Shown: positions 11,301 through 22,232 of the stretch, piece after piece
Numbering within the stretch: the first letter of the stretch is position 1
How the letters are laid out: each line of letters opens with the position of its first letter
NCBI GenBank assembly: GCA_037892935.1
Contig: JAYXKI010000018.1
Span: 248,001 to 312,000, forward strand
Direction: 5' to 3'
DNA: 64,000 bases
Source: Phlebopus portentosus
Taxonomy: Eukaryota; Basidiomycota; Agaricomycetes; Boletales; Boletinellaceae
Program-made: the position numbers and the translations under genes
The notes under the pieces: model-generated
What the model was told of the DNA's origin: nothing
Seen by the model: the letters and a program-made list of their open reading frames with translations, nothing else
Database searches by the model: none

Positions 11301-13267
11301 AATGAGCCGATCGAGTCGATAGAAGGGATTGTCACTATCCTTCACCATCCTTACGGCTGTAGAGGCCCAGATAAATAATCCACCAGCAGCCGTGCCAAGC
11401 AACTCCATGTTCTCGTCCCAACGCCAATCCTCCGGTATCTCTACTTGTTCTTCGACAACCTTGGGCATCTCGATACGAAGATACAAGGAGACATCGTTTC
11501 TACTGCTCCTTGACGTGTAATCGAAACTCTCCGCATGTACCGTGTCCGGACGCGAAGAAAAGGCCCTGTCAATGTCCGCCTCCTGTCGACTCGTGACGAG
11601 AAATCGAAAGGCATTGGGTAACTTCGGAAATTCCTCCAGGAAAAGCTCCATCAGACTGCGTCGACCCTCGGCTGTCCCGCACTCGTCAAGGGCATCGAGA
11701 ACGATCATGACGGGCTGCAGTGGAGGGCTCTCAAGGCCCAGGAGTGGTTGTAATAATAGCTTGCGAAACTGGTGCAATGGCGACGCAGTCGCTATGTCCT
11801 TGTCGTGCTCGAGCTGGGAGAGGATACTCGTTCCAATCGAAGAATCGAACAGCGCTAGTTTATAGGCTATCGTCCTAAGAACAGACGATGGCTCGCTCTT
11901 GCCTCTCTCGAAGAACAAGAAAGCACCGAGTCTCGACATCTCCCGAAAGTGGTTTGCGATTGTCGTACTGACGGTGCTCTTCCCAGAGTCAGCTACACCG
12001 TATAACCAGAAGACATTTTGCTTCGTCTCCGAAAACATCCAGTCAATTATCTGAGTTCGTATTTTCGTCCGGGTGCCAGGAAGACATTCAGGACGGTGAA
12101 ACCCATCCATCGGAGTCGGGCTCAATCGCTGGAGCAATGCTATGCAACTCAAGTCAGCCAGAAGTAACCTTGGGGGCGAGCTCTTAACTCACAAATGTCA
12201 TCACGTCTCTGCGATGTACGCATTGAAACGAAAGCCGTATGGAGAACCAATCCAGAGTCGATCTGCTGCTTGAAGCTCGCTAGAGCTCGTTCGAATTCGT
12301 GTATTTTTTAGCTGCTGTCAAAGTCAAGCATTCGTCCTGAAGAAAGTCAATCATGTGGAAAGCAGAAATCGGTGGGTGTGCTCACTGAAAAAGCTACGAT
12401 GCACATATTGACGCACGAAAAGGCAGCACTCAATGGTTTGCTTGAGAAGGCCGTTGATCGATTCATGGAGGCTGGCTGCCCTTTCTTGAAAGGTCTGCAC
12501 ATCACTGGCGAAGGCGAAGGCATCGATCATCATTTGAACGAGGTTGATGACCTTCTGGTCAGTTTGAAAAACGTTTTCAACTCTCTGATGGGGTCACGTG
12601 CTTAGTTACACATAAACTGCCGTCGTCGAATAGAAAGCCTACTGCGTCTAGAGCTGAGGCTAACTTCCAAGCTATGGTAAGAAATGGATGGATCTTGGTA
12701 AATCAGCAACGAGTCTGTATGAAATGCAGCTATTTTCTCACCTCGGACACAACGTCAACGACGTCTTTCAACATGCTCAACTTTGATAGCAGATCCCCAA
12801 CAGCTTTGTATAGGTCGCTCTGCCCACTCACGACTTGCGTGACGTCAGAAATTCCCTCCAAGCGTTGAATTTCGCTGCGTCGTATGTCCTCCGATGCCCC
12901 CTTGATGCTATTCTGCGCGGCTGCCATTGCATCATTGACTTCAAGGTGTAAGACAATCAGAGGTGAGGACGTCGCTGTCTCTTTATGGCCGGCCAAAGAA
13001 AGGACAAAGGCAGCGAAGGATCCAATCAAGGTGAGAGAAACGTAGTGAGGCAACGCTAGTGCAAAGGTACCTTCGCCGTTGATACTTCTGCGCAGCAAAT
13101 CGACAAGTTCAATGTCAACGGCTCCAACACAAGGATCAGACAAGAATGCCGACTTGTGCTTTATTTTGACTTGAAAAATCGCAGACCCATTCGAGTTTGC
13201 ACTATGCAGCCCATGTCAGTTGCGAATGTCTTATAACGACTACCGTGTACTCACAATACAAGCACTT
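8333..13267 (-). pseudogene. C2?-NACHT-WD40 NLR-like pseudogene, copy 1, 5' truncated
   Basis: This is a fungal NLR-like STAND ATPase gene. From the 5' end: the second part of a C2-like region (about 12744-13201), a helical N-terminal region (about 12350-12560), a NACHT ATPase (about 10820-12152; Walker B VMIVLDALDECG) and fourteen WD40 repeats (8333-10351), enough for two propellers. Lesions: the first C2 exon is missing at the duplication border (13267); the acceptor at 12301-12302 reads AC where copy 2 has AG; the P-loop reads GVADSGKS (GAC at 11988-11990) instead of GVAGSGKS; a 1-bp loss near 11013 shifts the NACHT frame; the frame breaks near 10345 at the NACHT/WD40 border; TAG at 8981-8983 replaces a Trp in blade 11. 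The last two are shared with copy 2. Intact relatives act in fungal nonself recognition and programmed cell death. Confidence 0.88.
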
Positions 13268-14407
13268 TCCATTGGAGTATCAAAATGATTTGGCTCAATT
13301 TTTGCAGCATGACCATCGTAGCCCTCGTCGTAATCTTCGTCAATACGACGTACAGGCAAGACAGGGTAGGCGTTAGGTGTGCCCGGCTCTGCTATAACGG
13401 GCGACAACAAGTAAGGGGTAGATGGCGTGGAATGCGAACTCAACATCATGTCTGGTGTCGAAGGTCCACTGACGAATGACTCCGTTGAGATGCTGTGATC
13501 AGCGGAAGGCGAGAGCTCATACTCGTCGTCAGCGTCGAAGGTCATCTCGTCGTCGATATGAATACCGCTAGACGCAAGTTGTGTCTTGACATCACTCATG
13601 AAGTGCAAGAGCTTCTGGTACTTGAGGTTCAGAGCATCGTACTTGTGACGCAGCTCCTTGTTTTCTTCCTGAAGCCTGTCGCATGTGCAGACTTTCTGTT
13701 CGATGGACGGTAGAGCGGAAATGCTGGCCTCCGGAGACGGGTAAGGATCATAGCGAGGATAAAAGGGGCCGCGACGCGAAAAGACTGTTCAAGGGCTAAG
13801 AACATGTACGAGCAGGTTGTAATACTTTTGACATACCTTCTGGCGCTTCGCCAAAGTCAGTAATATCAGGCATACCAATAATCTTGCCGGTCGGCGAGGA
13901 GGACATCCCACCGCCAGAGGGCAAGTCGAAGGCTAAATCGATGAAATCTTCAGATTACAGACTTCATACCATCGTGAGCTACCTACCCATATCCGTTGGG
14001 AGAGTGCGCCTCCTCGTCTTCCTCGTCTTCTTTATTGGTGTTTTAGGATCTGTCGGAGACTGTTAGAAAAGGTAGGATGGGTAGGATGACAAGATTGCTT
14101 ACAGGGCGCCGAAACTGAGCCGAAGAACATATCCATCTCTTCGTTGAGAGAGGGAGGCGAAGCCTTCCCAGTCTGACGACGCCACTCGTTTACCGACTTG
14201 CGCTTGCGGAACTTGTGAGTTTCTGCGCCCGGAATCACAGTAGGGATGGCCGATTTGACGGGTGTCGAAGTGAACAAGAGGTCGTCTTCTTGAAAACGGA
14301 CCTTACGCTATGCCTAAAGTAAGCACGACTTAACAAGACAGACAATGTGCGCTCACCTCGTAAACTTTGGCCGTCTTGGCCTTCTCCTTTCTGACGGGTC
14401 CAACCAT
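13240..14407 (-). CDS. Coiled-coil protein, unidentified, 3' end cut by the duplication border
   Basis: I read five exons on the minus strand: 14357-14407, 14103-14307, 13987-14049, 13837-13932 and 13240-13784, giving about 319 residues. The N-terminus is basic (KEKAKTAK; HKFRKRKS). A short coiled coil follows (RLQEENKELRHKYDALNLK, about 13625-13685), then an acidic, Ser/Pro-rich, low-complexity tail. The frame crosses the duplication border at 13267 and ends nine codons inside it (stop 13240-13242), so the last residues come from foreign sequence and the original C-terminus is probably lost. I do not recognise the family; a nuclear or spindle-type scaffold is conceivable but unproven. Exon 3 could use a different acceptor. 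Confidence 0.65.
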
Positions 14408-15328
14408 CTTGTTAAGTAGAGGTAAAAGATGTCGAGAGTGTACGGAGATAGCGAAAATACTCAGCACTCGAGGAGCTGGTAATTGGAGATTGTCGTGGTT
14501 GGAGCTAAACCTGAGACGAGATGTGGATTTAACTGAAAGAATGGCCGCGACCGTGGCTCGATGAAGTCACGTTCCAAGTTTCCCGCGCTCCCCTCATCCA
14601 CAGACCCTCAAATTAATTTCTAACGCCCTCCAAAAAGAAACTGAAATCAGATAATGTCGTCTCTGACTTTATTGTAGCACCGGATACGCCCAGTTGTAAA
14701 CCACAACCTGCGAACGCTGGCCCGGCCTATTTTGGCTACTGCAGGCACTCGTTAGCAAGTATCCGACCATAACGAGCGAAGAGGCACATCAGCATACAAG
14801 AATATCCGTTCAGCGGTTGCAGTCAGGCAGAGCCCGTCGCGTCGACGGAAAGGCCCTCGCATATATCGCTAACTCGAACGAATATTTGTGAACATGAGCC
14901 TCCTATCATCACAGCCACCTAACCCAAATAGGAAACGACCCTCGTATAAAGAAGGTATTTGTCCTGTATTGTCCTGCCGTCCTTTTACCAACCAGTGGAC
15001 TCTCTGCAAAGGCCATAGCAACAAACTCGCCAGAGGCTCAGCTCTTGTCTTCCATCCATTGATAACGCGACGGAATCTGAGCCACCTGATTGATTCCGAC
15101 ATCCATCATCCCTGTTACACTCCGCTCTCATCAGTGCAAACTAACAAGCCACCAATTAATAGCTTGCTCCATCCTTAAGATAGGTACGTAGGCGATCATT
15201 AAAATAACTTGGGCAGCTACCGATGCAAGCCATTAGACGACGAGCCATACCTGCGATCTAACCACACGAGACAATCCGTACAAAATAGTAAGCGAATCAC
15301 CAATTATAAGGCTCACAGTTGCTCACAC
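14408..15328. promoter_or_regulatory. Divergent intergenic region between two coiled-coil genes
   Basis: About 0.9 kb separates two divergently transcribed genes, so it probably holds both promoters. I see no convincing TATA box, no repeat array and no coding potential beyond short chance frames. The codons upstream of 15329 are open in frame to an ATG at 15209, so the right end could be coding. Confidence 0.4.
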
Positions 15329-16427
15329 ATGGCTCCTACGCTGCAGCCTAAAATCAACGACATGTCGGCGCCGCATACTGCTCGCAGATCTGCGCGGCTA
15401 GCAAATAGGACGTCGGCTTCAAGCCATGAGCCCTCGTCAAGTGGGCAGAAGGCCGGGCCTTCTTCCCGTCGCGTGAAGCCGCCGATGAAAAGTCGACCGC
15501 AAGGAGAAGAGGTGGATTGGGTATGCACCCCTCCCCCACGTTTTGCATGTAAGCCATCTTTTCTCCACCTCGTCCGCCACAAAGCATGACATCGCTTATC
15601 TCCTCTCAGTCAAGGAGAGGTTCAGAAAGTATAAGGGGAAGAAGAAAGCCATTGAAGCGCCCCTCACCGATCTGCGCCCCCCTAGTGAACCCGTTACCGA
15701 TTCAGCTGAGGATCACGAATTGCTGAAGGAGGTCCAACGAAGACAAGCCGCCATGATTGAATACTTGGACGGCATGTTAGAGGATCACCAAAAACTCCTG
15801 GTCCATCTTCCACCCAAGGAGGAGTTTAATGGCCTTCTGGCATGGTTCTCGGATGTGGAAGACAGGGTCAGTGCCCGAGACAAAGAGAACGAGCGTCTAA
15901 GGATAGAGAACAAACGGCTGCATCGCGAAATGGATAAGCTAAAGGAGGAGTTTCGACGGCTGAAAGAAGCTGTAGAAGAAATAAGGCGAAAAGTAGAAGG
16001 CCTCCCGCCCAAGTATAGGCGTAAGTTCGATCCTCACGGAAAACCTTTCCGAGAATGGCGCCGGAGCCCGCTTTCGGCAGAAATCATTCCGGGCCCACTC
16101 GACACAACGCTTGCGGAACGACGAGGTCGATGGCACGCCTCTCCAGTTTTAGTCGAGTCTGAATCATCCGCAGAAGGGTCCACCGACGCGACGCTGGTTG
16201 AGCAGGACGTGACACGCAAGCGTCGAAGGGAGGAAGAAGATGAGCCTCTCAGGGAGGAGACCATGGCAGGTGACGCGAAGCCTCGTCCGTATCCGCCGGT
16301 CGGCAGTAAAACGACATGGTTTACCGGCGCTCAAGGCGACTTGTCCGCACCGCCAGCGAAAAAACGACGAGTGCGTATCAAAGTGCCACTACCTGCTCAC
16401 GACAGCGAAGCCTGCGGTATTCGTTAG
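15329..16427 (+). CDS. Coiled-coil protein with basic N-terminus, unidentified
   Basis: Two exons, 15329-15548 and 15610-16427, encode 345 residues; the intron has GTAAGC and CTCAG borders. The N-terminal 70 residues are Ser-, Arg- and Pro-rich and probably disordered, with an ARRSARLANR motif resembling DNA- or chromatin-associated proteins. A long coiled coil spans about 15840-15990 (heptads around ENERLRIENKRLHREMDKLK). The tail is charged, with two nuclear-localisation-like basic clusters (RKRRREEE and AKKRRVRIK). I do not recognise the family, but a nuclear location is likely. An in-frame ATG at 15209 would lengthen the N-terminus by 40 residues. Confidence 0.65.
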
Positions 16428-16805
16428 TTTCCCCGACATGGTGTGCTATGGACCATTTCATTCTTCCTCCTTTCGTGAACCCGCACGAGCGATGGTCGAC
16501 CTCTTTCCGTTTTGTCCAGTGTAGTCCTGTGCTGATAATTATACTTTATCCTGTGCATCATAAAGTAGATGGATGCTTAATAAAAGACGATGAACGGGAC
16601 GAAAGTAGGTGTAGGAAAGAATCCATCATCTCCATTCGCTTGAGCCCTCCGTACCTCCCCCATCACGTGCAAATAATTTTGAGCGAGCGAGCGAACTTCG
16701 CACCACCACACTGCTTTGAGTGACGCCTCATTTCATCAAGAAAATCTCTGCGGACTGTGAACAAGTCGGACTGAGCGTAACACGTCTCTAGTATTGCTCT
16801 GGAAG

Positions 16806-19800
16806 ATGAGAAGCCTTGCAATCGTCTCTTCGCGTTTATGGAATATTCCCTTCTCCCAGGTCGTCGCGGCAGCTTATGACGTCGAGCACAGTTGTGCATA
16901 TGCTCTGTCTGAGAAACAAGACGAGATTGAAGTCTTTAGAATAGATACTTTAGACCCTTCAGAGGTTAGTGTACACCGTCCAATCTCTCTTTCCCCAGTC
17001 ATCCAAAACATTCATCTTGAAGCATAGGAATTTCCTGTTCCTATCGCAACATTTGCTGCAAATGGAGGCGTAGTGTCTGCCAGTTATGTAAGTGAAGCGC
17101 AGGCTATCGCTATCATAACTCGAGGTGGAGATATTGGTCTGGTACACGTAACGGACGGCTCTTCAAACCATGTGCGTTTCACAGAATGCATGCTACTTAA
17201 TATACTGATCAAGTATTTTCAGTCTGAAGTTATCGGTTCTGTAGACTCAGGAATCGTCAGCGTCGGTTGGTCTCCGGATGAGTCACTCGTCGTCATCATT
17301 ACTGGTGATGAAAAGTTGTTACTTATGACAAAAACCTTTGACGTCCTCCTCGAGCAGCCCTTGCTCACAGAAGAGTCTGGAGAGTCGCAGCAAGTAAATG
17401 TAGGGTGGGGTTCTAAACAGACACAATTCCACGGCTCGCTCGGGAAAGCTGCGGCTCAGGCGTCGCCGACGTCGTTTGCATCTGTAGGCACCAGTCCAGA
17501 TGATGACGGTTTATCACGCGTGTCGTGGCGTGGAGATGCAGCATTCTTCGTTGTTTCCACACTTCGGGCACCCACCACAGGTGTCAACGAGCGAAAGCGA
17601 CGTACGTTGCGTGTGTATGATCGTCAAGGGGCGCTGCAAAACGTCGCGGAACCCATTGCGGGGCTCGAGCATGTTCTAGACTGGAGACCTAGTGGGAACC
17701 TCGTTGCTAGTACGCAACGATTTGGACCAGATGGCTGTGGAGCCGGAAGGGAAGGCAGGCATGATGTTGTGTTCTTTGAACGAAATGGTCTCAGACACGG
17801 AGATTTCACTTTGCGGGAGCAAGGAAACTATAAAGTGCGCGAGTTATTTTGGAATGCCGATTCGGAAATATTGGCTGTCTGGATAGAAAGAGAGGAAGGC
17901 GACGTTGGTGAGTTTCTGTTTCCTATCGCAATTCAAGTTCTGAGAAATTGACTGCTCGAGTAGTACAGCTGTGGACAACCGGAAACTATCACTGGTAATT
18001 CGCACTTTCTTGCCAGTATCTTCTACAACTCATATTCGGTGAAGGTACTTGAAACAGGAGATCCTGGCTCCAAGGGAAAGCAATACACCAGTGAAGTTCA
18101 CTTTCGTTACCTGGCATCCCGAGAATGCATTCCACTTGCTGCTTACAACCCAAAGTCCGTGTGCCTATGTTCTTCATTTCCTGCTGAGTCTGATTGATTA
18201 GCGTAGATCAAATACTTGAATATGCTCTGGCGTGGGAAACGCTCATGTCACGCCGTGCTCCGCCAAACGATACTGGCTGCGTAGTTGTCACAGACGGGAG
18301 TACGAACTTTCGGCACGATCATTGATTACTTTTCTAACGGCTATCATGCAGCTTCGCCGTTAATAACACCTTTCCGCACTGAAAATGTACCTCCACCAAT
18401 GGCATCCTACACTCTAGAATTGTACGAAGCACAAACGCCGATACATGTCGCGTTTTCTCCTATTGGCGATTATCTTGCGGTACTCCAGCATTCAGGCATG
18501 GTCACGCTCTGGAACCTACGTACACGTATCGGGTTCAGTCGCGGAAAGGCAGTCGATCCTGTTCAGCTATGCATGGTTGAATTAGAGTTGGATGGTTGTC
18601 TACCCAGACAAATTGTACTTCACGAAAAGCCTTCTGCTTCGGAGACTTTCCGCGTCTCATGCCTCGTGTCGAATGGGAACGAGGATGCCGCGTTGATTGC
18701 GATTGTCGAGGAGAACGTTCTCCGAGCATCGAAGCTGATCGATCTTCCGGGGACAGATGGTCGTTTCGCGTATTCCGAGACTGGGCTGTACTGGCAGTCA
18801 TCGGAAGGCAAGATCTTTTCTGGTATATCTTTCTTTCCCTCGTGTCATTCTTTTTGCTGATTCTCTCTAGTCTCCGCGTCAGACGGCTCACCGGCGTACA
18901 TAACGAGTTTCCCTACCTTCTGTATCACCACAGAGGTGGTTTCTTTTGATGACGGCACGGAACTCTTCGTAGGTCGCTCAGATTCGGGGAAACTGTATTG
19001 CACAGGTCTCGAGGCAGAGTCAGCATTTCTTTTTGCGCAGAACACCACGTCCATGACCATTTCCGTGGGATTCGTGATTTACACAACCTCAACGCATGAT
19101 GCCTTCTTTGCTTCTCTTGGAAAGTTGAAAGCTCTGATCCTTGATTCTGGTCCTTCTGGCACGTCCGAGGTCGCTGCAGCGAAAGACCAGACGCAATGGG
19201 AACGCCGCCGAGTAGAGCGTGGTTCACGCATCGTAACTGCTGTGCCGAGTAATATGAGCCTTGTTCTGCAGATGCCGCGTGGAAATCTGGAGACGATTAA
19301 TCCTCGTCCGATGGTAATGACCGTAGTTGAGCAGGATATCGAGGCGTGAGTAACTTCAATAATGACTTGACTTGTCGATCCCTGACGCCCTAACTCCATT
19401 TCTAGAAAGAGCTACCGGAAGGCGTTCTTGGCATGTCGGAAGCATCGCATCGACTTGACAATACTAGTTCAGCACGACCCGGCGACCTTCTTGGAGAACA
19501 TCTCGTCCTTTGTCGATCAGATCGACGACGTGGACCATCTCAACCTTTTCCTTACCAACATAGGGTGCGTCTATTTTCTTTGAGGACAAAGTCCACAAAC
19601 TCTATGTTGCTGACCATCTTCATCTTTTCAGGCAATCTTCTCTCGAGCCGGCCAAAATCTCCGAATACTGCGATGCGCTCCGTGCTGAGCTTGAGTCTAG
19701 AAGTTTAACCAAATACGTCAACTCCATTCTCACTGCGTATGTGGTAAAGAAGCCAGCTGATTATGAAGCTGGACTGTCTTCGCTTCTTCGACTACGTGGT

Positions 19801-21763
19801 CAGTCGTGGCTGTGTGCAACGTCAATCATTTTGCATCTGGGCTGATGACACTTGCAGAGATCAACTCGGAGCTCGTCGAGGAAGCAGTAAAATACATCAT
19901 CTTCTTGGTCGACGCAGATAAGTTGTTCGACATGGCGCTTGGCATGTACGACTTCTCGTTGGTCCTCCTCATCGCTCAACACTCTCAGCGTGTACGACGT
20001 TTATATTTCGAGTCAACCAGTGTCTGACAGCCTCTGATAGGATCCACGAGAATACCTTCCATTCCTCCGCGAACTACGCGCTTTGCCAAATTACTATCAA
20101 AGGCATAAAATAGACGATCATTTGAAACGATACAGTAGCGCATTAGAGAACTTACATTTAGCTGGTGCGCGAAGTTTTACTAACAAGCTCTTCTTCTCTA
20201 TGGCTGATGAACTTCTAACAATAGGTCCCGAATATTTTGAGGAAGCCGTCGTATTCATCGAGAAGCATAGACTGTACCGGGAAGCTTTGTCGTTGTGGAA
20301 GAATGATGTGGATCATTACAAGGTACGGCACTTGTGTATGTAGGACCGGAAAGAGCATGCAACTGAGCGGGCACTTAACAGCGCATTCTCGATGTTTACG
20401 GTGACTACTTGTATGAACGTCGCGAGTACCGACAGGCTGCACTAGGTAAGTGCAAGATTATGTTAAACATACTGTCACAATAACTTAACTCCTCTGCAGT
20501 CTTCACGGAAGCAGAAAACTCTTCAAAGGCACTTGTGGCATGTGAACGCGCTTTGATGTGGAGAGAGGCATTAGAGCTGGCAATTCGTGAATGCGTCGAT
20601 GAGATTGCCTTTGCTGATCTGACGCATCGGCTCGCTGGTGAGTCCTATCGACGAGAGGAGGGGGTTTCTTATATGGAAGTGGCTTGTTTTGTAGATGAGC
20701 TTCTTTCCAAGAAGCGCTACGAGGAAGCTGCACGTGTCTTCTTGGACCACGCGAAGAGTGTCAGGCAGTGCGTCAGCGCTCTTGCCCAAGGAAACATGTT
20801 CTCGGAGGCTCGCCGAATCGTGCGTGCTCCTCTAGTGACCCTAGTTTGTAAAGATACTGACGTTTATTCATAGATCTCCCTTCATCGGGAGCCTTCGCTC
20901 CTTGAAGAAATTGTTCAGCCTGCTACGCTGGATACCTGCACCCGGATTACAGAGGATCTCGATGAGATGCGAACTCAACTTCGGAAACAACTTGAGAGGA
21001 TCCGTGAATTGCGGATAAAGAAAACGGAAGAACCTGGTATGGTCTTCCATACCAAAGGAAATTTGACGCTCAGCCCTTTGAATTCGTCTTGACTTGTTTG
21101 GACAGATGCTTTCTATGGTCTCGACGATGACCCGACGCTACACAGCGTAGACGTAATGACTGATGTCTCAATGGCGCCTACTGCATTCACCCGCTACACT
21201 GCAGCTCCATCGACTGCATCTAAGGCATCAAAGTAAGCAAACTCCACATCCCTTTAAAAGGTTGTAACTTCTTATGCTGGTTGCAGACGCACGTCTCGCT
21301 CAAAGCGTAAGATGGAGCGGAAAGTGGGTTCGGGCCGGAAGGGGACGATTGATGAAGAGGAGTACCTCCTCAAGTCTCTTGGAAAGCTTGTTGGCCGCTT
21401 CGGTGAGATCCAGTGTACGTTGATGTTTATCTGTTCATGGGAAACAATCAACTTAGTTATCCTTTTTCAGCCGACTCAGAGCAAGTTCTCCCTCATCTTC
21501 TCCAATTCTCGCCGGAGCACCGAAATGAAGCTCGAGAGCTCCAAGTAAAAATATCTTCATTCCAAGTAGAACTACAGGAAGCAGTGGATGATGTGTGGCC
21601 AACTAACGACACTGGAGATGGAGCGAGCGAGATGAATGTTACGAGTTGGGCAGAGAGAATGGAGGAACGAAGACGAGAACGGGAGAATGCGATCAAAACC
21701 ATTGCGAAACCTGTTCTGGAATATAACGAGTCCAGTTGGAGATCGGATATATTCGGTGTTTGA
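16806..21763 (+). CDS. ELP1: Elongator complex subunit 1 (IKI3/ELP1)
   Basis: ELP1 is the scaffold of Elongator, which adds carboxymethyl-type side chains to wobble uridine 34 of cytosolic tRNAs. The gene has many introns. Exon 1 is 16806-16964 (starts MRSLAIV), exon 2 starts at 17028, and the stop is at 21761-21763. Family hallmarks of the N-terminal WD40 propellers include GIVSVGWSPDE, LSRVSWRGDAAFF and HDVVFFERNGLRHGDF. The C-terminal half has the expected TPR/helical segments (PEYFEEAVVFIEKHRLYREAL; KKRYEEAARVF), a basic patch (KRTSRSKRK region near 21290-21320) and the typical end YNESSWRSDIFG. The roughly 5-kb span fits a protein of about 1,300 residues. No frame break was seen in the parts I checked. 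As a single-copy gene lying between the two duplication copies, it could be lost by recombination between them. Confidence 0.93.
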
Positions 21764-22232
21764 ATTGTGCTAATAATACGTCATTGAAAGCTTTTGCTCT
21801 GTCGAGAAAACTCAGGTCTAACTAGTCAGCCGCCTGATAGGATCACGGAAGTATTTGATCGCTTGATAATTAGCCAATGGTTCTTCGTATAGCTTTGCCC
21901 CCGTGCGCGCGAACCTGACCACGAGCCTTGATTCGACTTATGTCTGCTTCAGGCGCTTGCCATTTCAGGACATCTGCAGGATTTGGTGAGGAATGAGTAG
22001 CAATTTATCACTGGAAGCACTAGTGTCCAATGTCCCGACTCCATTCCGGCTCTTTGTTGCGCTTCTCAGGTCACTGCTGGTCAAAAATGTCCTGCTTGAG
22101 TCATTTTAGACGAATGCCATTTCTGGTCCCCAGTCTTTCAATTCAAATATACAACTCGAAGCGCCTATAAAGCTCACGCAGATGGTTCAAGTAAGGATCT
22201 TGATTCGGCCTTCTGAATGCACCGTACTCAGC
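21764..22232. other. Intergenic region between ELP1 and the DUF6533 gene
   Basis: About 470 bp with no reading frame worth reporting and no repeat. The right part probably contains the promoter of the DUF6533 gene. Confidence 0.4.

Larger units (their letters stand above)
1..13267. repeat. Segmental duplication, copy 1 (left end outside window)
   Basis: This block recurs at 32395-45640 in direct orientation. The offset is 32394 over most of its length, drops to 32377 after an 18-bp and a 1-bp indel, and to 32373 after small indels near 12608-12632. Identity ends abruptly at 13267: the shared bases end with CAAGCACTT, then copy 1 continues TCCATTG and copy 2 CGTCCTA. By eye I find only four substitutions in the first 10 kb (1905, 2854, 3824, 7195) and about thirty between 10014 and 13232. 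The left border is not in the window. A recent duplication or an assembly duplicate would both look like this. Confidence 0.97.

Noticed and set aside
13201..14407. A fused coiled-coil/NLR gene created by the duplication
   Set aside because: The exon phases do not fit and the joined frame stops within about 20 codons.
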